DNA of 38,544 nucleotides from an uncultured Eubacteriales bacterium (GTDB lineage Bacteria; Bacillota; Clostridia; Oscillospirales; Ruminococcaceae), in the NCBI GenBank assembly GCA_900319075.1, contig ONMZ01000017.1, forward strand, positions 1-38,544, given 5' to 3'. The notes beneath the pieces were generated by a model that saw only the letters and a program-made list of their open reading frames with translations, ran no database searches and was not told the origin of the DNA. Positions 6,888 to 15,571 of the stretch are shown one piece after another (within the stretch, counting starts at the first letter, position 1; the number at the start of each line of letters is the position of its first letter). The position numbers were made by a program, and so were the translations under genes.

Positions 6888-8680
6888 TCTTTTTTTCTGA
6901 GCATCACAGCAGACAATGGCGCAAGGGAGATATTAAGCTTGTATCCGTTTGCGGTACAGTGCTCATTAAGACAGTTTGAACCGCTGTAAATGTCACGGTC
7001 TGAATTGAGCAGTTCTTCATATTCCCCGTTCATATGTACATTGAGCACATAGCTCTGTCTGCTTGCAGAAAAGTTGAAAACACAGTATATGTAATGTCCG
7101 TTAAGGTCATTTCGCTGAAACGCAAAAATACACCTTCCAGCATTGTCCGCATCCACCCAGCGGAAGGACGCAGCATTGTAATCGAATTTATAAAGCGCAG
7201 GCTCGGTCAGGTATATCTGATTGAGCCTTTTTATATACCGGTGCAGAGAATCGTGAGCAGGATAGGAAAGGATATTCCAGCCGAGTTCCTTTTCCTCACG
7301 CCATTCAGTATATTCACCAAGCTCGTTTCCCATAAAATTCAGCTTTTTTCCCGGGTGTGTCATCTGCCACATATAAAGCGCCCTTATGGTCGCCATTTTT
7401 TCCTCCTGATTGCCAAAGGCTTTGTCAAGAATAGTTTTTTTCCCGTGTACCACCTCGTCGTGGGAATAAGGGAGTATATGCAGATTGCTGTAAAAATAAC
7501 CCATGGAGAAGGTCATTTTATGGTGCTGTTTTTGTCTTTGAGCAGCAGGAGTTTTAATATAGTCCAAGGTATCATTCATAAAGCCCAGATCCCACTTATA
7601 ATCAAATCCCAATCCGCCGTATTCCACAGGTGCCGTAACCTTTTCATAGCTTGTGGAGTCCTCCGCAAACAGCATAACATCCGGGTGGAGCCTTTGCATC
7701 GTATAATTTGTATCACGCAAAAACCAAAGTCCGCTGTCGTTGTATGGCATATCCTGTCTGCCTTGCTGATATATAAGATTTGCCACAGCATCATACCTTA
7801 TGCCGTCAACGTGATACTTGTCGATCCAGAAATTCAGCGCAGATTTAATAAAACTCAGCACATGGGGCTTTGAATAATCAAAAAGCACTGTGTTCCACTG
7901 GCTGTAACGCATCATAGGATCCCGGTTTTCAAAAACACAGCCCCCGTCATACATATGCAAAGCAAAGGAATCCCTTGCAAAATGCACAGGGACAAAATCC
8001 AGGATAACGCCGATGCCCTGGGTGTGGCAGCGGTCGATAAAAAATTTCAATCCGTTGGGATCACCGTATCGTGATGTGGCGGAAAAATACCCTGTTACCT
8101 GGTATCCCCAGGAACCGTCAAAAGGATGCTCGGTCATAGGCAGCAGCTCAATGTGGGTATAACCCATCTCCTTCACGTAAGGGATAAGCAGGTCCGCCAG
8201 TTCATAGTAAGAATAAAATCTCTGTGCATCCTGCATTCCCTCTTTGATCTTCCAGCTGCCAAAGTGCACCTCATATATATTTACAGGGCGCTCGTAGCTT
8301 TTATCACGCTGTTTAATCCAGCCCTCATCGTTCCAGTTATAATTATTCATATCATAAACTATGGAAGCATTCTTCGGGCGGAGTTCGCTGTAAAAGGCAA
8401 AGGGGTCTGAGCGATACTGCTGTTCAAAGGTCCCGGTGGTGATAACATACTGATATACGTCCCCCTGCTTTGCACCTCTGCACAGGGCAGTCCACACGCC
8501 CTTATCATCACGCTGCATATTGTAAAGATCACCGTTGAGCATAACTCTGACATTTTCAGCGTTTGGAGCATATGTGGCAAAATGCACACCTTCGCCGCAA
8601 AGATGTGCGCCCATATATTCGTAAGCATCATAACTCAAACCATTTAAAAAGCCGCTCACCCTGCTAATGTTAAAGTCCAA
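6884..8680 (-). CDS. glgB: 1,4-alpha-glucan branching enzyme
   Basis: Moves alpha-1,4 glucan segments to alpha-1,6 branch points in glycogen-like polymers; cytoplasmic. The 598-aa product is on the short side for GlgB. An N-terminal CBM48-type beta domain (about 20-110) leads into a GH13 barrel with GVILDFVPVHF, the nucleophile GIRYDA (Asp297), acid/base FAED (Glu340) and transition-state pair HD (407-408). An all-beta C-terminal domain follows. The start is TTG at 8680, preceded by aagga; it lies 3 bases after the stop of the YfhO-type gene, so the two are translationally close. No other glycogen gene (glgA, C, P) is nearby, so the polymer may be storage glycogen or something linked to the two surface-glycan-like genes upstream. 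Confidence 0.95.
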   Translation of the reverse strand: MDFNISRVSGFLNGLSYDAYEYMGAHLCGEGVHFATYAPNAENVRVMLNGDLYNMQRDDKGVWTALCRGAKQGDVYQYVITTGTFEQQYRSDPFAFYSELRPKNASIVYDMNNYNWNDEGWIKQRDKSYERPVNIYEVHFGSWKIKEGMQDAQRFYSYYELADLLIPYVKEMGYTHIELLPMTEHPFDGSWGYQVTGYFSATSRYGDPNGLKFFIDRCHTQGIGVILDFVPVHFARDSFALHMYDGGCVFENRDPMMRYSQWNTVLFDYSKPHVLSFIKSALNFWIDKYHVDGIRYDAVANLIYQQGRQDMPYNDSGLWFLRDTNYTMQRLHPDVMLFAEDSTSYEKVTAPVEYGGLGFDYKWDLGFMNDTLDYIKTPAAQRQKQHHKMTFSMGYFYSNLHILPYSHDEVVHGKKTILDKAFGNQEEKMATIRALYMWQMTHPGKKLNFMGNELGEYTEWREEKELGWNILSYPAHDSLHRYIKRLNQIYLTEPALYKFDYNAASFRWVDADNAGRCIFAFQRNDLNGHYIYCVFNFSASRQSYVLNVHMNGEYEELLNSDRDIYSGSNCLNEHCTANGYKLNISLAPLSAVMLRKKD

Positions 8681-8683
8681 ATA

Positions 8684-11257
8684 TCACACATCCTTTTTTG
8701 ATGTATTATTCTTTCTCTTTTTGCTTATAAACTCAATAACCATAAGCACAAACAGCACAGCCACGCCTGATGCAGACATAAGAAGCCCTGCTTTTTTCAA
8801 GGGTGCGGTAAAGGTTATTTTGATATCATGGTGACCTTTTGTAATGGCAAATCCCACAAATGCAGTATCCACACACTCCACCTGTGTTTCTTTTCCGTCA
8901 ACATAAGCGGTAAACCCTTCGGCATAGGGAACAGACAGCTTGAAATATCCGTCGTTTGAAACGTCTATGCTTCCAACTATATTATCGCCCTTGGTCTTTT
9001 GTTTGTCAAAAACAAATTCGTCCACCTGCATAAAATTGCTTATATCCATAACATAGCACTTTATGTTTTTGACATCGTAGTTGCCTCTCATAAATTTCAG
9101 TTTAAGTGTTTCAATATCCTTTCCGTCCGTTGAGGATACGACAAATCTGAAGGTCTTATTGTTATTATAGTATTTCCAGCTTGGATCAGTAAGATTATTT
9201 TTAATACCGTTTATAAAAATCTTTGCATCGTCTGAGGAAAGCCCTTTGCCGGACATATCATTGTCAATATCCATAGTTACCAGCAAAAGCTTATCTGCGC
9301 TTACCTTCTGAGGAAGCTCAACCGTAAACTCGTCGGTCTTTTCCAGCCTTATCTCATATCCGCTGCCGGATCTGCTGATACCCGTTCTGCCGGGAAGCTC
9401 AAAGGATGGGAAAGAAGTGATCATATTACATTCATAACTGTCCTTACCGCCCTGTGGAACGATTATATTATTCATAACGGCACACAGAGATCGGGGATAA
9501 TCCATATTTGAAAATGCCTCTTCACTAAGAACGGCAGAGGTGCTGTATCCTATGGGAAAGACTTTTTCACACTCATAAAGTGAAAGCTCACCGGACTGTT
9601 TTATCTTTTTATACTCATGTGAAGGAAGCGCCTTGCTGTCGTCTGTGATAAGGTATTTCTGCCCCATATATATCTGATACAGCAGGCTCTGGGACTGGGT
9701 GGTCAGGGCAGGATTTCTGAACTCGTTTTCATTATATATGTGATTAAAGTAAAAATCATTATATTTTCTGTTATGCAGGGAGGAATAGATATTGCTTACA
9801 AGATAATCGTTATTGTAGACATAGTTTACCGTATCGTCACGGTTTATAAGATTTGCGGTCCGGACTTGTTTATCGTCCCGGCTTATGGTGTCGGCAAGAT
9901 CGTACATATCCTGCGAGAACCAGGTATCAAGTTCTTTGTTCTTAACAAGAGAGTCGTTGCTGTTGACTGTAACACCTGTAACAACCGCAACTGCTGCCAG
10001 CGCTCCGTAAAAAACAAACTTCTTTTTAAGTTTTACAGACACCACGCCTAAAACAAGCATTACCCCCAGATCCAGCACCGCTGCCTTGATTATCCGGTCA
10101 TTTACACCGTTATAATCACCGCTTTGTCCGAATATTGCAGCAAGTGCAACAAGGGCAGCTGTAACAGCAAGACACCATACACAGTTAAAACTTTTGTCAG
10201 ACATCTGCTCCAAAAGTCTTCCCACAAGAAGCAGGCAAACAGGCACAAAGGGGATAAGCACCTTTGCATCCACATACAGTCCCCCGTTGATAACAAGAAG
10301 GAACACGGGCAGTAACATAAGCACCAGCATGGTAATACCAAGAAAACGTGTGTGTTTTTTATTTTTTGAGATAACTGCATTCAATATGGCGATAATGGCA
10401 ATTACAGTCAGACCCATTCCGTAGCTGTCATAGCAGAAAAATCCGATGTTGGCTTTTGGGATAAGACTTGATAGGTCGATCTTTGAATTGCCTGCATCAC
10501 GGCCGCTGAACATACAGTGCAGCGTTGGCAATAAAAGGATGCCTGCCATAAGCACCGCAGTTATTATTCTGCCTGCAAAGTGAGAACCTTTTTTTAAAAG
10601 ATCCCTGAAGGTGACTTTTTCGGTGATCCGCAGATATTCGTAAACTGCGTATACCACAATAGCCGCCAGGGCTGCAACACCGAAGAAGTAGCAGCACATG
10701 ATACACAAAAAAGTATAAATAACCAGGGAGAACTTGCGCTTGCCCTGAAAATAATCCTCCACAGCCCCAAATGCAAGTATAAGAAACGGCATATAGCTGA
10801 CAAACATAATATGTCTGTGGCTGTGCAGAGAATAGCCCGATGAAAACTCAAACAGGACCGTGAGCACAAAGGCTGTTGATGCGCCGAATTTTCTGTTGAC
10901 CCAGCGGTAGAAAAGAAATATGCTTACGCATACTCCGAGGATAGATATGATCTGGATATAAATATGCATTGGTATGAAGGGGAAAAGATAGGAAAGCAGG
11001 ATCAATGGTGAAAAAAGCCCATAATAGGACAGATTGTATATATTTTCACCTGCACCCAGATTAAAAAGAAAGCTGGGGAAAAACTCGCCCGAATCATAAA
11101 AGGACCGCCTGAAATTATCCGGGATAGCAAAATGCTGTGCTCCCCAGTCGAGGGTGGAGCCATATGCATTTGTGAATCTGGTTATATAAAGCACCATCAA
11201 CAGATACATTCCCATAAGAATGAGAATATGTATATAGTTTTTCTTGTTCAGCTTCAT
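8684..11257 (-). CDS. YfhO-family polytopic membrane protein
   Basis: 857-aa protein with about a dozen hydrophobic segments in the first half (first at about 8-25, further ones from 80 to about 415), a large outward-facing beta-rich part (about 430-820) and one last membrane segment near 825-845. The N-terminal STLDWGAQHFAIPDN and GAGENIYNLSYYGLFSPL stretches are typical of YfhO, a GT-C-like family linked in Bacillus and Staphylococcus to glycosylation of lipoteichoic acid from lipid-linked sugars. A related function here is inference. It sits second in an operon with a PIG-L deacetylase (22 bases upstream) and glgB (3 bases downstream). The start ATG at 11257 is preceded by agaggtaatgaa. 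Confidence 0.85.
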   Translation of the reverse strand: MKLNKKNYIHILILMGMYLLMVLYITRFTNAYGSTLDWGAQHFAIPDNFRRSFYDSGEFFPSFLFNLGAGENIYNLSYYGLFSPLILLSYLFPFIPMHIYIQIISILGVCVSIFLFYRWVNRKFGASTAFVLTVLFEFSSGYSLHSHRHIMFVSYMPFLILAFGAVEDYFQGKRKFSLVIYTFLCIMCCYFFGVAALAAIVVYAVYEYLRITEKVTFRDLLKKGSHFAGRIITAVLMAGILLLPTLHCMFSGRDAGNSKIDLSSLIPKANIGFFCYDSYGMGLTVIAIIAILNAVISKNKKHTRFLGITMLVLMLLPVFLLVINGGLYVDAKVLIPFVPVCLLLVGRLLEQMSDKSFNCVWCLAVTAALVALAAIFGQSGDYNGVNDRIIKAAVLDLGVMLVLGVVSVKLKKKFVFYGALAAVAVVTGVTVNSNDSLVKNKELDTWFSQDMYDLADTISRDDKQVRTANLINRDDTVNYVYNNDYLVSNIYSSLHNRKYNDFYFNHIYNENEFRNPALTTQSQSLLYQIYMGQKYLITDDSKALPSHEYKKIKQSGELSLYECEKVFPIGYSTSAVLSEEAFSNMDYPRSLCAVMNNIIVPQGGKDSYECNMITSFPSFELPGRTGISRSGSGYEIRLEKTDEFTVELPQKVSADKLLLVTMDIDNDMSGKGLSSDDAKIFINGIKNNLTDPSWKYYNNNKTFRFVVSSTDGKDIETLKLKFMRGNYDVKNIKCYVMDISNFMQVDEFVFDKQKTKGDNIVGSIDVSNDGYFKLSVPYAEGFTAYVDGKETQVECVDTAFVGFAITKGHHDIKITFTAPLKKAGLLMSASGVAVLFVLMVIEFISKKRKNNTSKKDV

Positions 11258-11279
11258 TTCATTACCTCTGTTTCAAGGA

Positions 11280-12059
11280 TCATTTTTTGTTGTTTATATC
11301 TTCACTGTGCGCTTCGTACTGTGTCCACATCTCATAAGGCCCCATGTGCCACAGTTTTTTTACTGTGCTCTCCTGGGATTCATACACCTTTACAAGTTCG
11401 TCCTTATACTCAAAGCGCTCCCGGCTGACCTTTGTCATTTCGTTCTCATGGTCGGGAAGTTTTTTCAGGGAATAGTATGCTCCGAAATTATAAAGAGGCT
11501 GACTTATGGAAAGTTTGTCATATATCTGTGTAACTATGGTGTGGCAATACTTGTGGTGCTGATGTCCGTATTCGCCTGCTTTGTTATGGGTAACTATAAG
11601 CTCCCATTTCTTACAGCTCATTATTCTTTCAAGGTCGCTGTTTATCTTATCCCAGACATATGTCCAATCATCACGCTCACCAAGCACTTTATCGGGATAT
11701 TCAAGAATGATACCGCTGTTGCCTGACTTTTCAAGCATTTTTTCAAACTCTGCTTTTCTGGTGTCATTCCTTCCGTTTGTTATGCACACAACGTAGTAGT
11801 CGCCATCCATAAGATGCGCCCCTCCCCAGATAACATCATCATCCGGATGCGCCACTATCATAAGCTTATCCGCTTTGGAGTTGTCTATTATCGTCTGTAT
11901 CTGCTGATCTGTGATAGGTTTGACATCATACGCCTTTTGTCTTGCAGACCTGCGCAGTACACCGTGTACAGCATAAAATGCCAGCGATGCTGTCAATGCT
12001 ATGACTAATACAGCACCAATAATTGTCAACACTCTATTTTTCTTACCAAACAACTTCAT
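11280..12059 (-). CDS. Membrane-anchored PIG-L (LmbE) family deacetylase
   Basis: PIG-L enzymes are zinc-dependent N-deacetylases acting on N-acetylglucosamine-type sugars. The 259-aa product has a single membrane segment at about 10-32, followed by the zinc site motifs AHPDDD (His71, Asp73, Asp74) and GHQHHK (His166, His169), so the catalytic domain probably faces outward. First gene of the operon with the YfhO-type protein and glgB, which suggests work on a surface glycan (inference). The start is placed at ATG 12059 (MKLFGKK) rather than the longer frame from 12116, because the latter would begin within the likely 5' UTR; gaggaag lies about 11 bases upstream. Confidence 0.85.
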   Translation of the reverse strand: MKLFGKKNRVLTIIGAVLVIALTASLAFYAVHGVLRRSARQKAYDVKPITDQQIQTIIDNSKADKLMIVAHPDDDVIWGGAHLMDGDYYVVCITNGRNDTRKAEFEKMLEKSGNSGIILEYPDKVLGERDDWTYVWDKINSDLERIMSCKKWELIVTHNKAGEYGHQHHKYCHTIVTQIYDKLSISQPLYNFGAYYSLKKLPDHENEMTKVSRERFEYKDELVKVYESQESTVKKLWHMGPYEMWTQYEAHSEDINNKK

Positions 12060-12104
12060 TACTTTCGCTTCCTCATCTGCATCACTATATAAACATACAC
12101 AGTT

Positions 12105-12133
12105 ATTATATAACAAATATATTCTCCTGTCAA
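12105..12133 (-). promoter_or_regulatory. Promoter of the PIG-L / YfhO / glgB operon
   Basis: On the minus strand, TTGACA (12133-12128) and TATAAT (12110-12105) with a 17-bp spacer, an exact consensus promoter. It is divergent from the leuA promoter about 70 bases away. Confidence 0.85.
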
Positions 12134-12203
12134 CGTTTACACCCTGCGGCGGTGTAATGCTGCACGGGGATATATAAACAAAATGTTAAATTTCGTAAAA
12201 TGC

Positions 12204-12232
12204 TTGACAAGGTGACGGGGGAAGGGTATAAT
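12204..12232 (+). promoter_or_regulatory. leuA promoter
   Basis: TTGACA at 12204-12209 and TATAAT at 12227-12232 with a 17-bp spacer. Transcription should start near 12240, in front of the T-box leader. Confidence 0.88.
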
Positions 12233-12244
12233 TATTGTGTATTC

Positions 12245-12519
12245 AAAATATTGTATATTTAAAATGCTTTGATAGGAAGAAAAGCAGATATGTACTGCAA
12301 AGAGAGCTGCCGGCGGGTGTAAGACAGCGTGTACGGTCTGTAATAGCTCATCCTTGAGCAGAAGCGGTGAATATAAAGTAGTCGCTTCCGGGGTTCCGCC
12401 GTTAAAAGGAAAGCACATTGTTTTGATGTGGCTGAGGCGTACAGTGTGAGCTGTATGCGAATGAGAGTGGTATCACGGGTAATCTCGTCTCTCCTGTTTT
12501 CGGGGGAAGGCGATTTTTT
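12245..12519 (+). promoter_or_regulatory. T-box riboswitch (leucine) of leuA
   Basis: The leader contains the Stem I start agagagctgccgg (12301 on), a specifier CTC codon (12347-12349) followed by a and the conserved tccttgagc of the Stem I 3' side, and the T-box motif gagtggtatcacggg. Its TGGT (12468-12471) would pair with the ACCA end of tRNA-Leu, whose discriminator base is A. The same layout, with TGG followed by a, is seen in the trpS leader, which supports the specifier reading. Uncharged tRNA-Leu should stabilise the antiterminator and switch on leuA. The terminator is at 12485-12519. Confidence 0.9.
12485..12519 (+). terminator. T-box regulated terminator upstream of leuA
   Basis: An imperfect stem tcgtctctcc (12485-12494) / ggggaaggcga (12503-12513) is followed by six T (12514-12519). 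It directly follows the T-box motif, the position of the competing terminator in this class. Confidence 0.75.
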
Positions 12520-12570
12520 ATTTCCCCGTACAAACGATTTTAAATCAAAAAAGAGAAAGGAATTGTTGGT

Positions 12571-14244
12571 ATGGAAAACTACAAAAAGTATTCAGTGGGA
12601 TATTTTCTCCCGCCTGAAAAATGTATGGAATGGACAAAGAAAGATCACGTTGACAAGGCGCCTGTATGGTGCTCGGTAGATCTGCGTGACGGAAACCAGG
12701 CGCTTGTTATACCTATGAGCCTGGAAGAAAAGCTGGAATTTTTCAAGCATCTTGTAAAGATAGGATTCAAAGAGATCGAGATAGGCTTCCCTGCCGCATC
12801 GGAAACAGAATATGAGTTCTGCCGCACACTTATCGAGCAGGGTCTTATACCGGACGATGTTACCATACAGGTGCTCACTCAGTCAAGAGAGCATATCATC
12901 AAAAAGACCTTTGAGGCGCTCAGGGGTGTTAAAAATGCTATCGTTCACCTTTACAATTCTACCTCTGTGGCTCAAAGAGAGCAGGTGTTCAGAAAGAGCA
13001 AGGAAGAGATCATCAAGATCGCTACCGACGGCGCAGAGCTGCTTAATCAGTACAGAGAAAAATACAAAGGCGAATCCAACTTCAGATTTGAATACTCCCC
13101 CGAAAGCTTTACCGGGACCGAAATGGAGTTTGCAAGAGATATCTGCAACGCCGTGATCGACATTTGGAAACCAACACCCGACGACAAGGTGATAATCAAT
13201 CTGCCTGTAACGGTGGAGGTATCTATGCCTCACGTTTATGCACAGCAGATAGAATATATGTGCAAGGCTATGCACAACAGAGAGAACCTTATCGTTTCAC
13301 TTCACCCCCACAACGACAGAGGCTGTGCTGTTGCCGACTGCGAAATGGGACTGCTTGCAGGTGCGGACAGAATTGAGGGTACCTGCTTTGGAAACGGCGA
13401 AAGAACAGGTAATGCAGATATTGTAACTGTTGCTATGAATATGTTTTCACAGGGCGTTGACCCCATGCTTGATTTCAGCGATATGCCTACGCTTGTTGAG
13501 CTTTACGAGAGAGTCACAAGAATGAATGTCAGCCCAAGAAGCCCGTACTCCGGTGCGCTTGTGTTTGCCGCATTCTCCGGTTCGCACCAGGACGCTATCG
13601 CAAAGGGTATGAGCTGGCGCAAGGAAAAAAATATCGACCAGTGGACAGTTCCTTACCTGCCCATCGACCCACACGATGTGGGCAGAGAGTACGACGCAGA
13701 CGTTATCCGTATCAACTCACAGTCGGGCAAGGGCGGCATAGGATTTATCCTTCAGACACAGTTCGGCTACGATCTGCCTAAGAAAATGCGTGAGGACTTC
13801 GGCTATAAGGTCAAGAGCGTTTCGGATCATCTGCACAAGGAGCTTAAACCTGATGAAGTCTACGACATCTTCAAGAAAGAATATCTTAACAAAGCGACCT
13901 ATGTCAACGCTACGCAGGAGCATTACACCCAGCTTGAGGGCGACAGGATAAGCGCAAAGGTGACTGCATCAGTGGGCGGCAGCGAAGCGCAGGTTTACGA
14001 GGGTGAGGGCAACGGACGTCTTGACGCTGTGGCAAATGCTCTTCGCAAGGCTATCGGCTTTGAGTTCACACTTGAGACCTACCAGGAGCACGCTATCGAG
14101 AGAAAGACAAACTCCGAGGCTGTTTCCTACGTTTCTATCTCCAAGGACGGTAAGACATACTGGGGCGCAGGAAGACACTCCGACATCATCGTTTCTTCGA
14201 TAAGAGCGCTGCTTTCGGCTATCAACAACGCAAAAGAACAGTAA
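12571..14244 (+). CDS. leuA: 2-isopropylmalate synthase, long (LeuA2-type) form
   Basis: Condenses acetyl-CoA with 2-oxoisovalerate in the first step of leucine synthesis; cytoplasmic. The 557-aa protein begins with the YKKYSVGYFLPPEKC region and the DLRDGNQAL motif typical of the long form better known from actinobacteria and fungi. The metal-binding HPHNDRG lies mid-domain, GNGERTGNADIVT follows, and a C-terminal LeuA dimer/regulatory domain (about 430-557) would carry leucine feedback inhibition. The ATG at 12571 follows gaaaggaattgttggt. It stands alone between a T-box leader and a strong terminator, so its expression answers to tRNA-Leu charging. No leuB, leuC or leuD is in the window. 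Confidence 0.95.
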   Translation: MENYKKYSVGYFLPPEKCMEWTKKDHVDKAPVWCSVDLRDGNQALVIPMSLEEKLEFFKHLVKIGFKEIEIGFPAASETEYEFCRTLIEQGLIPDDVTIQVLTQSREHIIKKTFEALRGVKNAIVHLYNSTSVAQREQVFRKSKEEIIKIATDGAELLNQYREKYKGESNFRFEYSPESFTGTEMEFARDICNAVIDIWKPTPDDKVIINLPVTVEVSMPHVYAQQIEYMCKAMHNRENLIVSLHPHNDRGCAVADCEMGLLAGADRIEGTCFGNGERTGNADIVTVAMNMFSQGVDPMLDFSDMPTLVELYERVTRMNVSPRSPYSGALVFAAFSGSHQDAIAKGMSWRKEKNIDQWTVPYLPIDPHDVGREYDADVIRINSQSGKGGIGFILQTQFGYDLPKKMREDFGYKVKSVSDHLHKELKPDEVYDIFKKEYLNKATYVNATQEHYTQLEGDRISAKVTASVGGSEAQVYEGEGNGRLDAVANALRKAIGFEFTLETYQEHAIERKTNSEAVSYVSISKDGKTYWGAGRHSDIIVSSIRALLSAINNAKEQ

Positions 14245-14265
14245 AAATCGCATATAACAAGAAAG

Positions 14266-14300
14266 GCTGCTGTACAAAAAAAACGTACAGCAGCTCTTTT
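14266..14300. terminator. Terminator between leuA and the convergent GNAT gene
   Basis: Perfect 10-bp stem gctgctgtac (14266-14275) / gtacagcagc (14285-14294), loop of nine mostly A bases, followed by tctttt. It can serve leuA directly. On the opposite strand the sequence after the stem is less T-rich, and it lies 4 bases before the end of the GNAT gene. Confidence 0.85.
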
Positions 14301-14304
14301 ATTT

Positions 14305-14772
14305 TCATCTGAACTTTTCAAGCCTGTAAAGCAGTCCGTCCTCAGGCTGTTCAACACCGTTTTTAAAATCGTAGCCCATTTTCCTGTAAAAATCCACAGC
14401 AGTAAGTGAAGCAGGAATCTCTATGCGCTTTGCCCTGAAAAAGAACTCATCCTGCTCAAGCGTTTCAATAATTTTTCTCCCAACACCATTGCCCTGATAT
14501 TCGGGAAGAACAAAAATCGTCAGCAAGATACTTTCTGTAACGCTCCCCCAGTAAGATGCGATGCAGCCGCAGCCGATTATCCTTTCGCCGTCACAGGCAA
14601 CATAAAAATGCCCATGCTCCGCCCTTTCAAGAATGGCCTCAGCCGAATGTGTATCAATATTCACCTGAATGTATTCTTCGGGATAATCCCTGCTGTTGCT
14701 TATCCTCAGCGTGTGTGCGATAAGCTGTGCGACCTCATCGGCATCCTGGTGCCTTAATCGTCTTATCTCCAT
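14305..14772 (-). CDS. GNAT-family N-acetyltransferase
   Basis: 155-aa cytoplasmic protein of the Gcn5-related fold. The acetyl-CoA loop is visible as PEYQGNGVGRKI (Q-x-x-G-x-G pattern), preceded by the beta strand ESILLTIFVLPEY and followed by ASLTAVDFYRKMGYDF, typical of the last GNAT helix and strand. The substrate cannot be inferred. The reading frame is open to 14916, but the conserved MEIRRLRHQDADEV start at ATG 14772 lies 8 bases after the stop of the upstream DUF218 gene, so it is likely read by coupling; its ribosome site is weak. It is the last gene of the ddl-murI-argS operon. Confidence 0.85.
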   Translation of the reverse strand: MEIRRLRHQDADEVAQLIAHTLRISNSRDYPEEYIQVNIDTHSAEAILERAEHGHFYVACDGERIIGCGCIASYWGSVTESILLTIFVLPEYQGNGVGRKIIETLEQDEFFFRAKRIEIPASLTAVDFYRKMGYDFKNGVEQPEDGLLYRLEKFR

Positions 14773-14779
14773 TTCACCA

Positions 14780-15571
14780 TCAGCTTCCAAAAATAAAGAA
14801 CTTAGTAAGCGCAAACCACTCTCGCACCCAATGTGATGCAACGTGTCTGAACTCGGTATCTGCGCTGTATGATGTGACCTCCCCTGCGCCCTGTTCCTTT
14901 GCGATAAGGCTTGCACGGTACTGGTGGTAGCCGTCGGTCACTATGGTTATATCACGGCTTATCCCACGCTCATCCAGTTTTTCAAGGGAGAATTTGAGGT
15001 TTTCAAATGTTGTCGTGGACTTGTCCTCCATTATTATCCGATCCGCCGCTATCCCTTCCTCAACAAGATAATCTCTCATGCACTGCGCCTCGGATATCTT
15101 TTCATCGCTTCCTTGTCCTCCTGAAACTACGCACTTCACATCCGGGTATTTTTCCAGCAGCTCAACTGCTGCATCAAGCCGCCTGCGCAGCATCTTTGAG
15201 GGTCTGTCACCTCTCACCTGGCAGCCGAGAACCACCACGACGTTTGGCTTATCGGGCTTATTGTAAATACTTCTCAGCATCATCACCGAAAGCATTGCAA
15301 AATACAGCACCATGACCGCCGCTATCACCACGACCGAAATTACTATCGCCTTGCCCGTTCCTGTTTTGCATAAGTCTTTTGCGAACCGAACTATCCCGTT
15401 CCATTCCAAGGTAACAGCGGCAAGAAACAAGCACATTATGCCGCCTATCACCGTTCCCGCATTGCCAAAGGGGAAAGCCGCAACAAACCATACTGTCAGT
15501 AAAACCTCAATGACCAGCAGCACCCAGCGTACTGCGGTCATTGAATCCAGAATACTCCTTATCATTTTCAT
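14780..15571 (-). CDS. DUF218 (YdcF/SanA/ElyC-like) membrane protein
   Basis: 263-aa protein with three hydrophobic segments in the first third (about 17-34, 38-55 and 75-98), then a soluble DUF218 domain: VVVVLGCQVRGDRPSKMLRRRLDAA, VVSGGQG and the charged C-terminal part ending in ITIVTDGYHQYRAS. Members such as ElyC and SanA affect envelope integrity or peptidoglycan precursor use in enterobacteria; the biochemical activity is not settled. Its ATG at 15571 overlaps the argS stop by one base (TGATG); a GTG one codon upstream is an alternative. The position in an operon with ddl, murI and argS fits an envelope role. Confidence 0.82.
   Translation of the reverse strand: MKMIRSILDSMTAVRWVLLVIEVLLTVWFVAAFPFGNAGTVIGGIMCLFLAAVTLEWNGIVRFAKDLCKTGTGKAIVISVVVIAAVMVLYFAMLSVMMLRSIYNKPDKPNVVVVLGCQVRGDRPSKMLRRRLDAAVELLEKYPDVKCVVSGGQGSDEKISEAQCMRDYLVEEGIAADRIIMEDKSTTTFENLKFSLEKLDERGISRDITIVTDGYHQYRASLIAKEQGAGEVTSYSADTEFRHVASHWVREWFALTKFFIFGS

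Noticed and set aside
7034-7873. 279-aa plus-strand frame inside glgB
   Set aside because: Antisense shadow of the GH13 catalytic barrel, whose motifs are intact on the minus strand.
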